NCBI RefSeq assembly: GCF_905220565.1
Contig: NC_059406.1
Span: 4,536,001 to 4,600,000, forward strand
Length of the DNA stretch: 64,000 bases
Direction of reading: 5' to 3'
Source: Melitaea cinxia
Lineage: Eukaryota; Arthropoda; Insecta; Lepidoptera; Nymphalidae
The notes beneath the pieces are model-generated. The model did not search any database. It saw only the letters and a program-made list of their open reading frames with translations, and was not told where the DNA came from. The position numbers and the translations under genes are program-made. This document shows positions 43,612 to 56,072 of the stretch, piece by piece. The first letter of the stretch is position 1. Every line of letters starts with the position of its first letter.

Positions 43612-46600
43612 AGAAATAAAGAAAGAAAGAAAAGAAAGAAAAAACGTTTATTTGATCACACACAAGAGACAAGAACAATAGTTTAAAACGACTATAGAAA
43701 GCAGCATACACATAATACTCTTACACATATTAAACAATCGTGTGTCTCAGGAATGCGCCAAATTGGTTCAGTTCGGCATTAGTCAGATCACCATAGTAAA
43801 AATGGTACTTGACACCGGTTTCCAACCAAAATATAGGACGAGTGCTGTCGCGCGCGTTAAAAAAAGTTAAAATTAAAAAAAATTGAATTAGATGGAAGTA
43901 ATAAGAGAATTAATTTTTTCTAACGCGACGAACTAAAATCTGAAAGAGATAAAAAATATTTAAGAAATGGTTAGCTATTAAAAGTAACTAGTTCTAGAGA
44001 AAGATAAAAAATTAAATCCAGACCAACATTTGGAAAAGTAATTTAATACAAGTAAATCTAAAGTTAACACAAATTAATCTTTATAAACCAGGAATAAACA
44101 TACATCCTTACACTGTTTTATAGATTAACAATATTATTTCAAACATAAAACATAAACTCGTTATATTACTGATTGATAAAAAAAAAATATTAAACTACTC
44201 GAAATACTACTAGCTTATATAAAAAATCATTTAAAAAACTAGACGAGGGTTCAATTTACTTCTGGCACATGGGTGGAGGTTAACAAGATCACTTATCTTT
44301 GTGAATCCTAGACACGTGACTAGTCCATAAATTCAAAGGCACCTTCCACCGCCGCGTGGTCTACCGTAGGCCGGGGCTTGCACACGCCGAGTTAAAAAAA
44401 ATTGTTTTTCTTGCTAGAGAGTAAGATTTAAGGGTGCTAAAAGTGTTCTTGATGGTCAACGATGTTGATAGGTACTCTTGTAACTATTAGGCGTATAAGT
44501 TGGTTGTAAAGTTGGGGTTCTAGCGGCCAACTCAGCAGTCCGGCTACGTGGTATCACCAGCAACAACTACCCGCATGTGTCCACTACGCCAAGGACCCTG
44601 GAAGGTCACACAAAAAAGTGAGCCCTTCCGTAGTCAACCCCCAATGTCTCTGAGTTGACACGGAAATGGCCCACAAAAAACAAGCACATCCTAACATAAT
44701 TTAATTAAAAAAAATACACTTTAGAGCAATGAAAAATAATCTTATAACAACCTGCACCTCCTTAACAATTAACACAAAAGCAAGCTCGATATTACAATTA
44801 AATAAGAGTGTGTAATATAACAACGACTCACCCAACCAAAACGCACCCCAAATTTCATCGAGGCTGAAGACAAGGGAAAAAGGAGGAGCCGCACAGCAAC
44901 AGCGCTTAAATAGTGCAAGCCTAACCCACACCCACGAAACGAAAATAATTGTTTATAAAAATATATGTTACAGTGCGTCACTGACGTCAGTTGCCTACCA
45001 ATAAAATCTATTAAATCTAAATAAAAAATAAATAAATAATATAAAATAAAAACAAACGTAACGTAAAAAATCAGAAATTATATAACCACCACCATAAATA
45101 TATACACAGTTATACCACCACCACACACATAAACACGTGCTATATCTATATAGAGGACCAAATACAAGTATAAGTAAGGACTAGACAGTATAAGTTATGT
45201 GGGTGAGGCGTTTGCGATCATATTCATTGTCTGTTGCTCGACAACAAAGAACTGCTTCAAACACCGTCGGAACGTATCTACGGTATTGAGATCTCTTATT
45301 GGCGGCGGCAAGTCATTCCAGACCATCGTCGCCGAGGAGCGAAATGTTCCTTTAAACGCTGCAGTTTTGTGTGGGTGTATCGAAAGTTGCTGCGAGCACT
45401 GTCTGCGCGCAGTGAGCCAGCTCAACTTCTCATACAGATATGACGGAACCCTATATTTAATGACTCCAAACAGTAGACACGCAAGGTGGTATTTGCGCCG
45501 TGCCCTCATTTCTCGCAACTGTTCTCGCAGCTCCTCAGAGAGAAAAGGTCTTACGTACTGACTCGGCCACGTGTTTCTCATACCTAAGGTGTCTGTCTAT
45601 CAGTAGTCCTAGATTTCTAGCTTCGTCAACTCTCTCAATAGGCTTCCCCAATAACATTATATTGAGCGATGGCGAAAATTTTCCAATCTGCTTTTGGGCT
45701 CCAAAAACTATATATTTCGTTTTTGAGGGATTCAAAAACAAGCCGTTTCTCTCCGACCATACAGAAATTCGGTCTAAATTATCATTCAAATCCTTTACTT
45801 ATCTTTAACGTTGAAGGATATGTATAGTTGCACATCGTCTGCATACATGTGATAGCTGGATTTTTGGAAGCAATCAGTTATATCTGCGCAATACAAATTA
45901 AACAGAATTGGTCCCAAAATGGACCCCTGTGGTACACCCCTCTTCAACGGTGCCAAGACGGATGATTTAGTCCTCCCATCACCAAGTTTTAGTTCTACAA
46001 GTTGTTTTCTATTTGTCAGATAGCTATCAACCTATCGCACAGCTGCTTTATCAAAACCAAAATAATTCAGCTTAGAGAGGAGTAAAGGCACATTGATTGA
46101 GTCAAACGCCCGGGAGAAGTCCAACAAGATAAGCAATGTGCACATCCCTTTGTCCTGGGCAGCCAAGATATTGTCAGTTACGTTCAGTAAAGCAGTGGCA
46201 GTACCTCGGTGCTTCCTAACCTCAGACTGAAATGATGGCAAGATGTCATTTGTCTCCAGGTAATACGTCAACTGCTGGCAAACGACTTTTTCAAGTACCT
46301 TTGAAATACAAGGCCTATATCCATATCCATATCGGCCTATGATCTCTAACATCTACAGGGTCACTTTTTTTTGATATCGGACGACCCACAGCAATCTTCC
46401 ACAAATCAGAGAATGTAGATGTTGCTATCGAACAATTCACGATTGCGGTGATAGCCTCTAAGGAGTTTGACAGTGTCAATAATAACATATTTAAAGTAAT
46501 ATGGTCATACCCTTCAGCATTTGATTTTAATTTATGGAAAACTCTAACAATATCCGTGCTTACTATTGGTTCAATTTTGAAACAAGCTGAGCTAAAACGA

Positions 46601-46803
46601 TTGAACTCAAAGTATGTTAAAAGAGACATGTTGGTGGTCAGGTTTCCTGGGACGCTCAAAAAAGTGCTATTTACTGCATCTGGATCCGCAAAATCAGGAG
46701 GAAGTTCTTGTTTATGATTTTTAGATATAATAAATGTTCGTAAGTTCTTCCATAACCATTTTGGGTCTTTAATTTTGTTATTTATGTTATAGCGAAAATA
46801 TGC
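43612..46803 (-). mobile_element. CR1/Jockey-superfamily LINE inserted in the RTE element, 3.2 kb
   Basis: On the minus strand, reading from 46803: LKSNAEGYDHITLNMLLL, LEKVVCQQLTYYLETNDI, LILLDFSRAFDSINVP, then the thumb (LNPSKTKYIVFGAQKQIG, 45720) and C-terminus (ATMVWNDLPPPIRDLNTVD, 45300), with frame breaks. The left part (43612-45190) is a long 3' UTR without coding sense. TGATCT flanks it at 43606-43611 and 46804-46809, and the RTE frame resumes across it, fixing both ends. Confidence 0.75.
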
Positions 46804-47399
46804 TGATCTCGAACAACGAAGGCTGTATAGACGAAATCAAACGACGCATGGCAATATCCAGATCAGCTATGGATAAGCTGCAAAAAATATGGAGGAATCG
46901 TAATATCACCAAGACCACTAAGACTCGGCTAGTTAGAGCGCTAGTATTTTCCATATTCCTCTACGCTTCGGAGACATGGATCCTTCGAGAAAGTGAGGAG
47001 AAGAAAATAGATGTTCTCGAGATGTGGTGCTGCAGAAAAATTTTGAGAGTGTCCTGGAATCAATTCCGGACCAACAAGTCCATTCTGGAAGAACTCGGCA
47101 TCAAGCAGCGTCTATCTTTCATCGTATAGGCTCGAATTCTCACTTTCTTTAGTCACGTGACGAGACGTGACAATGTCTCCATCGAACGTCTAGTCGTCCA
47201 AGGAAAAGTAGAAGGAATCAGAACTCGCGGCTGATCGCCTATGAGATGGACGGACCAAGTAAGGGCTGTAGTGGACGTTCCATTGCATGTGTGTTCCTGA
47301 AAAGCAGCTGCAGGCAGGATCGTCAAGCGTGTGACTGGCAAGTAATGACCACGACCGCTCTGACAAGAGCGTAACGAAAGAGATGATGAAATAGAATAT

Positions 47400-48365
47400 G
47401 AATATTTAGAAACACACAGAATACGAGACATACATTTTATTTGATATAAGCGCATATTTTTTTCAATATGTTGTATTACATTCTTAAATATTATTTTATG
47501 AAATTCAACAATAAAAAAAAAAAATTAAAATGACTACTGAACCAGTCACTCGGACAGTGCTTTTATGAGATCGCCATTAGGCTAGTTAGCTATAATATTG
47601 ATGTTTGAATTATCTACTTTTATTTATGTTGATTTGATCACATAATGCTAAAAGAATATAATTGAATTTTACGTCCTGTTGCCGCTCTTTTCAGTCTCCC
47701 GCTGGGTGTAACGCGGTGTGGGGATTTTCGACCCTCGAGTTCAATAATTTTTGGACGGAGCTTTCACTAAACGTCGAAGAATTATGGGTAAAAATGTATG
47801 ATATAATAACCTCGATGATAAAAATATTGTTATTTAGTGACGTCAGAGGTAACGCTATTGGTATTGATATGATGATTATATTTACCGTTAAAAATGTTTC
47901 CGCTACTTAAAAATATTTAATGTTTAAAAATTGAACGGCATAAAAGTAATCGGAAAAAGGTAATGCTGTTTACCGGTATTTTATAATGGTAATTGGTAAC
48001 GTTAATTGATTTATTGATTTTATGATTGGTAACGTTACCAAGCTCTGGCTTAATAATTCTATTATCTATGATTTCTTCTGATCAATCTCCCAAATGTGTC
48101 AATGTCAAAAGCACATGGTACGTCCTATGTCATTCGACTTCACGTAGACTGTTGTTGGTATTGACTATTATGGTTTCTCATAGTTTTTTATTTTAAATAA
48201 TATCAGCTAATATTTAAATATTAAAACAAACAAAAAAAAAATTAAATCAAAACAATAATGGTAATGTTTTACCATAAAATGATATAACTGGAGCTTATGT
48301 TATTATAATACAGTAAATGTAAATAAATGTGGTTTTAAAAAAAATAGTTTAATTTATTAAACGAA
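47400..48365. other. intergenic AT-rich DNA
   Basis: A possible open stretch at 47662-47910 shows no recognisable family. GGTAACGTTA-type palindromic words occur at about 47985-48040. It must hold the promoter of the next gene, but no clear core element stands out. Confidence 0.45.
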
Positions 48366-51176
48366 ATGGCTGCTAAAAATGTGTTAAAGGTAAGCTATTA
48401 ATTTATTATTTTATTATAATAGACAAATGAATAATAAACAAAGAAGTTTTAACAAATACTGTTAATTTTAGCGGAAACAAAAAGTGACTGAATTCACTGC
48501 AGATAACATTGATAATACTGCTCCTGTAAAGAAAATATTAGACGAATTACATCATAAGAATGCTCAGGCGTACATGTTTTATTGTCAAAATGTTAAACAA
48601 AGACCAAAAACTCAGGCCTTGCAAAACTTTCACTTTGTTGTTCCTGGCTATCCATTGAATAGTTTTGGTGACGACTGGGTTGGAGACCTCAATATGGATT
48701 ATTTTGAACCATTTCCGTATAAAAGTTTACCTCCAAAAATGATAAGTGATCTAAAATATACAGATAAAACTGATCCAGTTACTGATTACATGAAAAATAA
48801 AATTGAATGGCAGAGAGCCTGTCATAAACTTAAATTAACTGCCTGTAAGTATATTTAGACTTTAAATACTTTCCTAAATTAATAATTAAAACTGTTAATA
48901 GGTATGTTAAAAAAATGTTGAAAACGAATATCTTTCACAGCTTTTAACAACATGATGCAAAAGTATGAAAGTCTTAATGAAGAAGTAGTGCAATGTCCTA
49001 AGCATATTGTGGAAATGGCAGCTCATTTGGACAGCGACCCAGACCGTTATTTTAATAGCTCATATAATTGGTACTATGCTGGTAATGGAAATTTACAAAT
49101 TGTGTGTATTGATTGGGTAGACTATTTGCTCTATAGTGAATTTACAACTGTATGTAAGTATAATATTATTTACCATGATCATAGCATTAATGTAATATAC
49201 CTATTACCATTGTACATGGGTGAATTAGTACTGTAAATAAATAATATTCACATGGTTTTGCGAAGATTTGTCAAGTTCATGCAAAAATATCAGTTTTCTA
49301 ATGTTTACGTGACTTTTACTCATTATAATGAAACAACTTTTTCGGATTTTATCGCAGTTTATTAGGTTTTTTAGATGCCCAACGTTTTGGATATTTTTAA
49401 GCAACTGTGGTCACGGAAAGACATCAAGGAACAACAATTTTCAGTTACAAATGTAATTGTAGCTATTGTAGGGGTTTTTGTATGTGTATATCCATAGTAT
49501 GTTGAATATATGATTATTTGTTGTAAGCTATATACTTCTTTAATATTAATATATTGTAGTAATCATAACAGTCCACATTATCTTTAAAAATTTCAAGTGT
49601 CTACATAATTATGTACTTTATCTTTAAAACCTTATTATTAGTTTTAGAGGTTCAAACTTGTATAGATGTTGATAGACAAATAAATAGTCCTAGTTATAAA
49701 GCTATTTGTAATCTATGGGTACAGAATTCTAAAATTACTGTATCAATAATATACATTATTATTTCTTTTTTTAATGTTCTGTATATTATAATTACTTTTA
49801 AAAATGTCTACACAAACTTAGCAATATCATAATATGTCATAAAATTTTCTATTTCAGATTTATCAGAGTTCAACAGAAATGAGATAATTATTAAGTCTGA
49901 TTATGTGGCATGTTTTAATTGTGACGACAATGAAATAATCCTCGAAACTATTTGTTCACAAAACATCATTGCTCTTAGGACCAAGTATAGGATATTCATA
50001 CTAACAATAGTATCAGAGGATTTCAAAATAATAATTGAAAAAATTAAATGTTCTGATTCTGAATTGCCATATACTGGTATTGCTTTCGATGATCATCATA
50101 AAAACATACTATATGCTACAACTTTAGACAACAAATTGAGTATTATTAATTTAGACAGGCTAAAGGCAAGAAGTATCAAATTAAAAGGTAAAATCGCATC
50201 ATTGACTGATAATTGGAATACTGTAGTTGGGTCTGGTCGAGGATATTACACACACGCTACTCGAAATTCTATCTCAATTTATGATAAAAGAGCCAATAAT
50301 GTTGTTTATGTTTGGAAAGATCTGAAAAGTATAACAGATGAGATTTCATGTAATGATATTTCAGTAGTAAAACATCTTGAAGGCACTACATCATTATATT
50401 TTGCTACTGATCATCATCTGTTCTTAATGGACTTAAGATTTTACCAGGATTTGAAACCCAAAGTCGTACAGAGATGGACCCATGGAATGGAGTGTGTGCC
50501 TACTTACATGTCTTATTGTAACTTTGAAATAAATAAGGACATTATATGTCTCAGTAGCCAATGGTGTGAAGATATGTGTTTAATACCTAATTATAATGAT
50601 AGATTAATTAAGGAAACAGACTCAGGCGGTGTCACAATACCATATCGGCCACCAAGCATACTAAGCACTCTTAAGGATGCTAAACAAAATATGTTATGTC
50701 ATGATCTCTATAATCCTATAGATGGTAGGTTATGTACAGCCATCACTGGGGTTCTTATCATGGAGCAAAGTGAAAGATATGATATTCTCATGCAAAATTC
50801 GTTAGGAGACATATCCTGTCATGCATTGTTTCCAGAACATATGGAATCGTTTATTGACGATAATAGTTCTCAGAATTTACACAACTGGAGCAAATCGTTT
50901 AAGTTACAGAAGAAAGACTTTGAAATATCTTCAATAGAAAATATAGCAAGCATTTGGAAGCAATTAAAACTGTCCGATGTTTTAGAAGTGGAAGGTCTAG
51001 TAAAAAAAAAGAAGAAACTTAATGAAGAAGATATAAAAGAAATATTTGAAAATGAAGAAATAGATATTGGCCTTCAAGAGGTGTGGGAAAGGCCCTCAAA
51101 TGAGACCGCGATTGATGAGTCTTCCATGGCTCTCAAGTTATTTTTTTCTGAAGATGAGGATACTACTATCCATTGA
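48366..51176 (+). CDS. TAF1C: TAF1C-like RNA polymerase I transcription factor subunit (4 exons)
   Basis: TAF1C is part of SL1/TIF-IB, which places RNA polymerase I at the rDNA promoter in the nucleolus. Exons are 48366-48389, 48472-48844, 48941-49153 and 49858-51176; phases agree and give 642 residues. The first coding exon is only eight codons (MAAKNVLK). The protein opens with a charged region (PGYPLNSFGDDWVGDL), continues with beta-propeller-like repeats from about residue 205, and holds the most telling segment near residue 387, HHLFLMDLRF, followed by RWTHGM, as in the TAF1C/Rrn6 propeller. The C-terminus is acidic (LNEEDIKEIFENEEIDIG; FFSEDEDTT). Human TAF1C is longer (about 870 residues). 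The gene structure is solid; the family call rests on short similarity and could be another WD-type protein. Confidence 0.65.
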
Positions 51177-51224
51177 ATTATGATAAATAATTCTAAATAA
51201 GCATAAAAACTTTATAAATAAATT

Positions 51225-51985
51225 TTTATTTTTATTTATTTGTATGTAAAAAATAAAACAGCGTGTTTTTTTTAACAACTCTGTAATTCCTACTATAACG
51301 TTTAACATACATTAGTTATTCATATAAATCGACATTCATACACATTTACACATATGAAACAAACAGCGACGTTTTCTCTAACGATAAGTACATAAAATAC
51401 ATACTTGAATAATGACACAGAAATAAATTTATTTGGCTTTCTTTACGCAGTATTGAAAGAAAAAAAGACTGTTGCAATGTAATACTATATAAATTTAACA
51501 AAATCGTCAAGTTTTGAATTTTGTAATTGTGTAGACGATTAAATATTGTAAAAAAAGTATTGACTTAATTATAGTATTAACAAATAGATCATATGTCGTG
51601 ATCATTAAATTTGCACTGCACGTGCATGAGATGTGAAAGTAACATAAATATACAAAATTACAAACACATTCATAATTTTGTATTTTTTTTTTAAATTGAA
51701 TTTTGTATAAAAAGTAGTTATGAGAGAGAGAAGAATCTACTATGAATGGTTATAACAACTACAAACTTAACACTTATTAAGATTCAGTCAATGTTACAGA
51801 ATATAAATGATTTCTTTTAGGGAAAGGTAGGTTTATTTCTTCGACCTTAAGACATAGCGCATGTTTTTTAAATAATTAAAATTAGACATGATGAGTGCCT
51901 CACTTTGTTGAGCGTTAATCTCGAACAAGATTTTTACAACCCATGAACAGTAGATAAATAATAGAGCATTACAAACTTTCCATGC
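51225..51985. other. 3' flank and intergenic AT-rich DNA
   Basis: AATAAA words about 45 bp after the TAF1C-like stop are likely polyadenylation signals. The rest shows no feature I can name. Confidence 0.4.
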
Positions 51986-52315
51986 TGTGTGGTTACAGCA
52001 TTAAAGAATATAGCCATCCCTCTCTTCCCGTGGGTGTCATAAGAGGCGACTAAGGGATAACACAGTTCCACTACTACCTTGGAACTTAAAAAGCCGACCG
52101 ATGACGGGATAACCATCCAGCTGGCTTTGAAATACACAGGCCGAAGACAGGCAGTAGCGTCTTCGGTGCGACAAAGCCAGCCCTGCGGTCACCAACACGC
52201 CTGCCCAGCGTGGTGACTATGGGCAAAACACATGAGTTCACGCCATTTTCGGCGTGAACTTGTCAAGGCCATAGTGTGTCCATTAGTGGACTGCGAAAGG
52301 CTGATGCGATGACGT
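51985..52315. repeat. dispersed repeat shared with 60355-60600
   Basis: The blocks CGACTAAGGGATAACACAGT, CCACCTCGG/CTACCTTGG, GATAACCATCCAGCTGGC and TTTGAAATACACAGGC are shared with the copy in the TIMM50 intron. It ends GTCCATTAGTGGACTGCGAAAGGCTGATGCG, an end also seen at about 26420 (given here as several short pieces joined). Confidence 0.6.
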
Positions 52316-52983
52316 GACAAACTTTCCAAGATATCAACTTCATACGTTCGTAAGATATATAAATATAACTCAGTAATGAAAGCCTACATTTTATTTGTAC
52401 GAAATAAATTTATCTACATACAGATTTATTTAAGTGTATACGAAGGTGTAAGACGTCTCCGAATATTTGCTACCGCTTTGAATTCGCCCATTCCAAAAAC
52501 TGAAAATAAAAGTAAATTGGGAATATTAGATATACTATTGTGACTTTATTATTATACTTACTTATACACACTTAAGCTTTAATAACTAAGGTATTATCAA
52601 TCCTGTGTTTAGAACACTGAAATCTTTAGGTATGAGGGGTATTTATCGACACTGGTATAAATACTCGTTACTTAAATAATAATAATATAAAAACAATAAA
52701 AGAAGATAGTAGTGTAGGCAACAGTGTGTTTCGCAAAAATGTCAGCTATATTTAGGACTAAAAGCCCTATCACTGGTTTTCAGGACTACCGTTGGTTTTC
52801 CCATTATGGCGGTAATAGGAACGAGAATAAAAATAATAATGCGAATTGAGATACTAAATATAAGTTTAATATAGTGTTATTAAAATTTATGTATAAAGGG
52901 GAATTCAATTATGTTTGAAAATGTACTTCAAAATGTTAATTTTGTAATATAAAGCCATAAAATAATTGTGTTTGCTCGCAAAC

Positions 52984-53572
52984 GAAAAAAAAACAGACTT
53001 CAATTACTTCGAAGAGTAATAAATACAACGTCGAACGAACGATCGACGAAAAAGAGTCAAGTAACTACGCGTTATCAAAGATTACTCAAAAAGTAGTTAT
53101 CAGATCTCGATAAAATTTATATGTGACCACATGATAAACACCAGCTTTCGATTAGATTAAAAATTATCAAAATCGGTACACCCAGTAAAAAGTTATTGCG
53201 GATTTTTGAGAGTCTCACGATTTCTCTGGGATCTCATCATCAGATCCTGGTTTCCTTATCATGTCACCAAACTAGGGATATCCCCTTTCCAACAAAAAAA
53301 GAATTATCAAAATCGGTACATCCAGTAGAAAGTTATGCGGTATAATACAACGTAGGTCGACGAAAAAAGCGTCAAGTAAAAACGCATTATTAGATATAAC
53401 TCGAAAAGTAGTTGTTAGATCTCAAATAAATTTAAATAGGACCAATTGACACACACCACCTTTCGATTAAAGAAAAATTTGTCGAAATCGGTCCACCCGG
53501 TCAAAACACATAAAAAAAAATACAGTCGAATTGAGAACCTCCTCCTTTTTTGGAAGTCGGTTAAAAATATAT
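52984..53572 (+). repeat. best-preserved AACCGACTTC-type repeat (two units)
   Basis: It starts ACAGACTTCAATTACTTCG and ends TTTTTTGGAAGTCGGTTAAA, so its termini are inverted. The block GGACCAATTGACACACACC with CTTTCGATTAAAG occurs in a second unit, suggesting two copies fused or one inside another. No ORF. Confidence 0.65.
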
Positions 53573-53579
53573 TTCAGCA

Positions 53580-54350
53580 AAATAAACACGCTTTCATGCC
53601 ATAAAATTAAATTACCTTTTAAACCTTTTATATTTTCGCGAAAACGCTATCAGCCATTTTGGTGACGTAACATGTTTAAAAACAAAAGTCGTGTAACGTA
53701 TGTAAGACCGAACTCGTTCAATACCTACGTCAACAGTTCAATACCTTATACATATAATCTTTGTCGTTCAACGTTAACAGCTAGAAATATTTGGTGTTTT
53801 TGTGTAAAATAATGAATTAAATAGCTATCGTTGGTGTGTAGTGTCTAGCTGTACAAATACTAGCATTAAAAAATCTAAGTCCTAATTTGGCAGTAAAATA
53901 AGGAAAAAAACATAACCTAACACTTTCTAACATTATTTTTCAAATTAGGTATAGGTACATGGCTTTTACGTAAAAAAAAAAAAAAAAAAAAAAAAACAGT
54001 ATAATATAACAAGTAACACTTCTTTGTTTCTATGTTTTAACATTCCGAAATTCGACAGAACAGAAGTCTGGGTTACATGCAAAAACTTTGCAATCATCAT
54101 TGAATCAATTTTTGGCACTATCTGCTTTTACATTATTTTGCATTTTAATGAATAAATAGGTACAAATGAAATGCACTAACGAAAGAGCACAACTATAACT
54201 CCTTGAAGTTAAGGTTGATAGTATATTAAACAACATTATACACAGATAAACATTGATGAAGTAGCTTATATATACAAATATTAATTATATAAATATAACT
54301 AAAGAATAAAATAAATTATAATATATGGCATATTAAATATAACTATTTTT
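53580..54350. other. intergenic AT-rich DNA with a 27-bp poly-A run
   Basis: A long A run lies at about 53972-53996. No gene or transposon is recognised here. Confidence 0.45.
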
Positions 54351-54356
54351 ATTTTA

Positions 54357-55775
54357 TTTTGGAGGAAATGGGGAGAGTCAAGAATAATTCTGCTCTACGA
54401 AAAAGGTGATCCCTCAGACATTAATAACTATCGCCCTATCAGCCTGTTACCAACAATATACAAATTATTTACCATGTGTCTAGAAAAAAGAATGGCGACC
54501 AGCATAGAGAAGCACCAACCAGTAGAACAGGCCGGCTTTCGCCCGGGTTACTCTACCATGGACCACATCCACACATTAGACCAAATAGTGGAAAAACATC
54601 AAGAGTTTAACCAACCTATTTACATAGCTTATATAGATTACGCTAAGGCTTTTGATTCAATCTCACACAAGAGCATATGGCAAGCACTCTCAAACCAAGG
54701 CGTTTCAAATACTTATATTAACATCATTAGAAACATATACAAGAACAGCACAAGCAGAGTAAAATTAGATAAAATTGGACCAAAAATCTATATAAGGCGA
54801 GGAGTGAAACAAGGAGATCCTTTATCACCGAAAATATTTATAGCCGTGCTACAAGATATAATGCAAAACTTAGATTGGAGAACCAAAGGAATAAAAATAG
54901 ATGTAGAGTACATAAACAACCTACGATTTGCAGATGACATCATTCTCTTTGCAACATCAAAACAATTGGAAACAATGATTTGCGAACTAAACAACGCTAG
55001 CAAAAAATTGGGTTTACATTTAAACACATCCAAAACTAAAGTCTCTACAAATAGTACACAAAAGGCTATAATAGTAAACGGAACACCGATAGAGTATGTG
55101 GACAGTTATTCGTACCTTGGGAAACAAATCTCATTCAAGAAATCGCGACATGAAGACGAAATAGAGCGTCGTATCAACATAACTTGAAGGAAATATTGAA
55201 GCTTCAAAGAAATCCTAAAATCAAAACTTCCATTAAAACTGAAAAATAAAGTTGTAGATTCCTGTCTGTTACCATGTCTGTCATATGAGCACAGACTTGG
55301 GTTTTCCATTAGAGAACTAAACCCAAAAATTAGTTCATGTCAGCGTGCTACAGAAAGAAGTATGCTAGGAATTAAGCTTAGCGATAGAATCAAGAGCGAA
55401 AATATTCGTAAGAAAACAAAATTAATAAACGCAGAATGTCACGCACAACAGCTCAAATAGAGATGGGCTGGTCACATCGCCCGTAGAACAGAAAAGAGAT
55501 GGACTAAACGAGTCACTAAATGGAAGGGACCCAGTGGAAAAGGGGACAGAGGAAGACCTAAAGATCGATGGGTCGATGAAATTAAAAACATAGCCGGCGA
55601 AGATTGGATGACGAAGGCGGCCAATCGAAAAATATGGAAACACTTGGAGGAGGCCTATATCCAGAGAGGAGCCATACCCTAAACACACACACCTTTTTGT
55701 CTTTTTTGTTATTTTTTTTTAACACAATGTAATGAGCATGGAAATAAAAAAAGGCTTTATTATTATTATTATTTT
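54357..55775 (+). mobile_element. RTE-clade LINE, 3' half
   Basis: RT motifs are well kept: NNYRPISLLPTIYKL, EQAGFRPGYSTMDHI, IAYIDYAKAFDSISH, RGVKQGDPLSPKIF and the catalytic FADDIILFA (54412-54960). The C-terminal region (GHIARRTEKRWTKRV, GRPKDRWVDEIKNI) ends at a stop near 55680, followed by an ATT tail. The endonuclease half is missing and two stops interrupt the C-terminal part (55186 and 55458). It is a 5'-truncated, dead copy. Confidence 0.85.
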
Positions 55776-56072
55776 TAATATCCAGTAGTTGAGAACCTAG
55801 TATTTTGTCACGGGTATTTGTCACTGATATTTTAAAATCACAGTCACTGTGATAACTAGTATTGCCTGTACTTAGTTCGACACAACTTTAGATTCTAAGC
55901 ATCCAGCTCTATCATTATCATTTATAAATCTAGTATTCAAAACACTGGATTGGTAATTCATTAAAAAACTAAAGAGAAAGTGACATTTTCATTGGTTCAA
56001 GTAAAGTTTTGATTGTAGTATAAGAAAATAATGAATTATCGCTGTGACTTAGCTAACAATAAGGGCCCTTAA

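Larger units (their letters stand above)
40860..47395 (+). mobile_element. RTE-clade LINE, broken by a tandem duplication and two insertions
   Basis: An APE endonuclease is readable (TTWNVRGLLQPGKLEIL, ICGISETHWKDNG, LLVIMGDFNSK, CGSDHQFLMAKI; 41150-41975), then a decayed RT (HLKNGKATGKDCISIE, HSVFMPIHKKG, VDFSKAFDSVKWP, ISNLRYADYTTL) to 43605. It resumes at 46810 with SNNEGCIDEIKRR and an RTE-type C-terminus (LYASETWILRESEEKKID). The catalytic motif reads YADY rather than YADD, and stops are present, so it is dead. Breaks: 80-bp duplication at 41547-41706, 136-bp insertion at 43175-43310, and a 3.2-kb LINE at 43612-46803. Confidence 0.8.

Noticed and set aside
47662..47910. Open stretch with an acceptor-like CTCTTTTCAG, considered as an exon.
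   Set aside because: No recognisable family, no matching neighbouring exon in phase, and AT-rich low-complexity translation after the first 20 codons.
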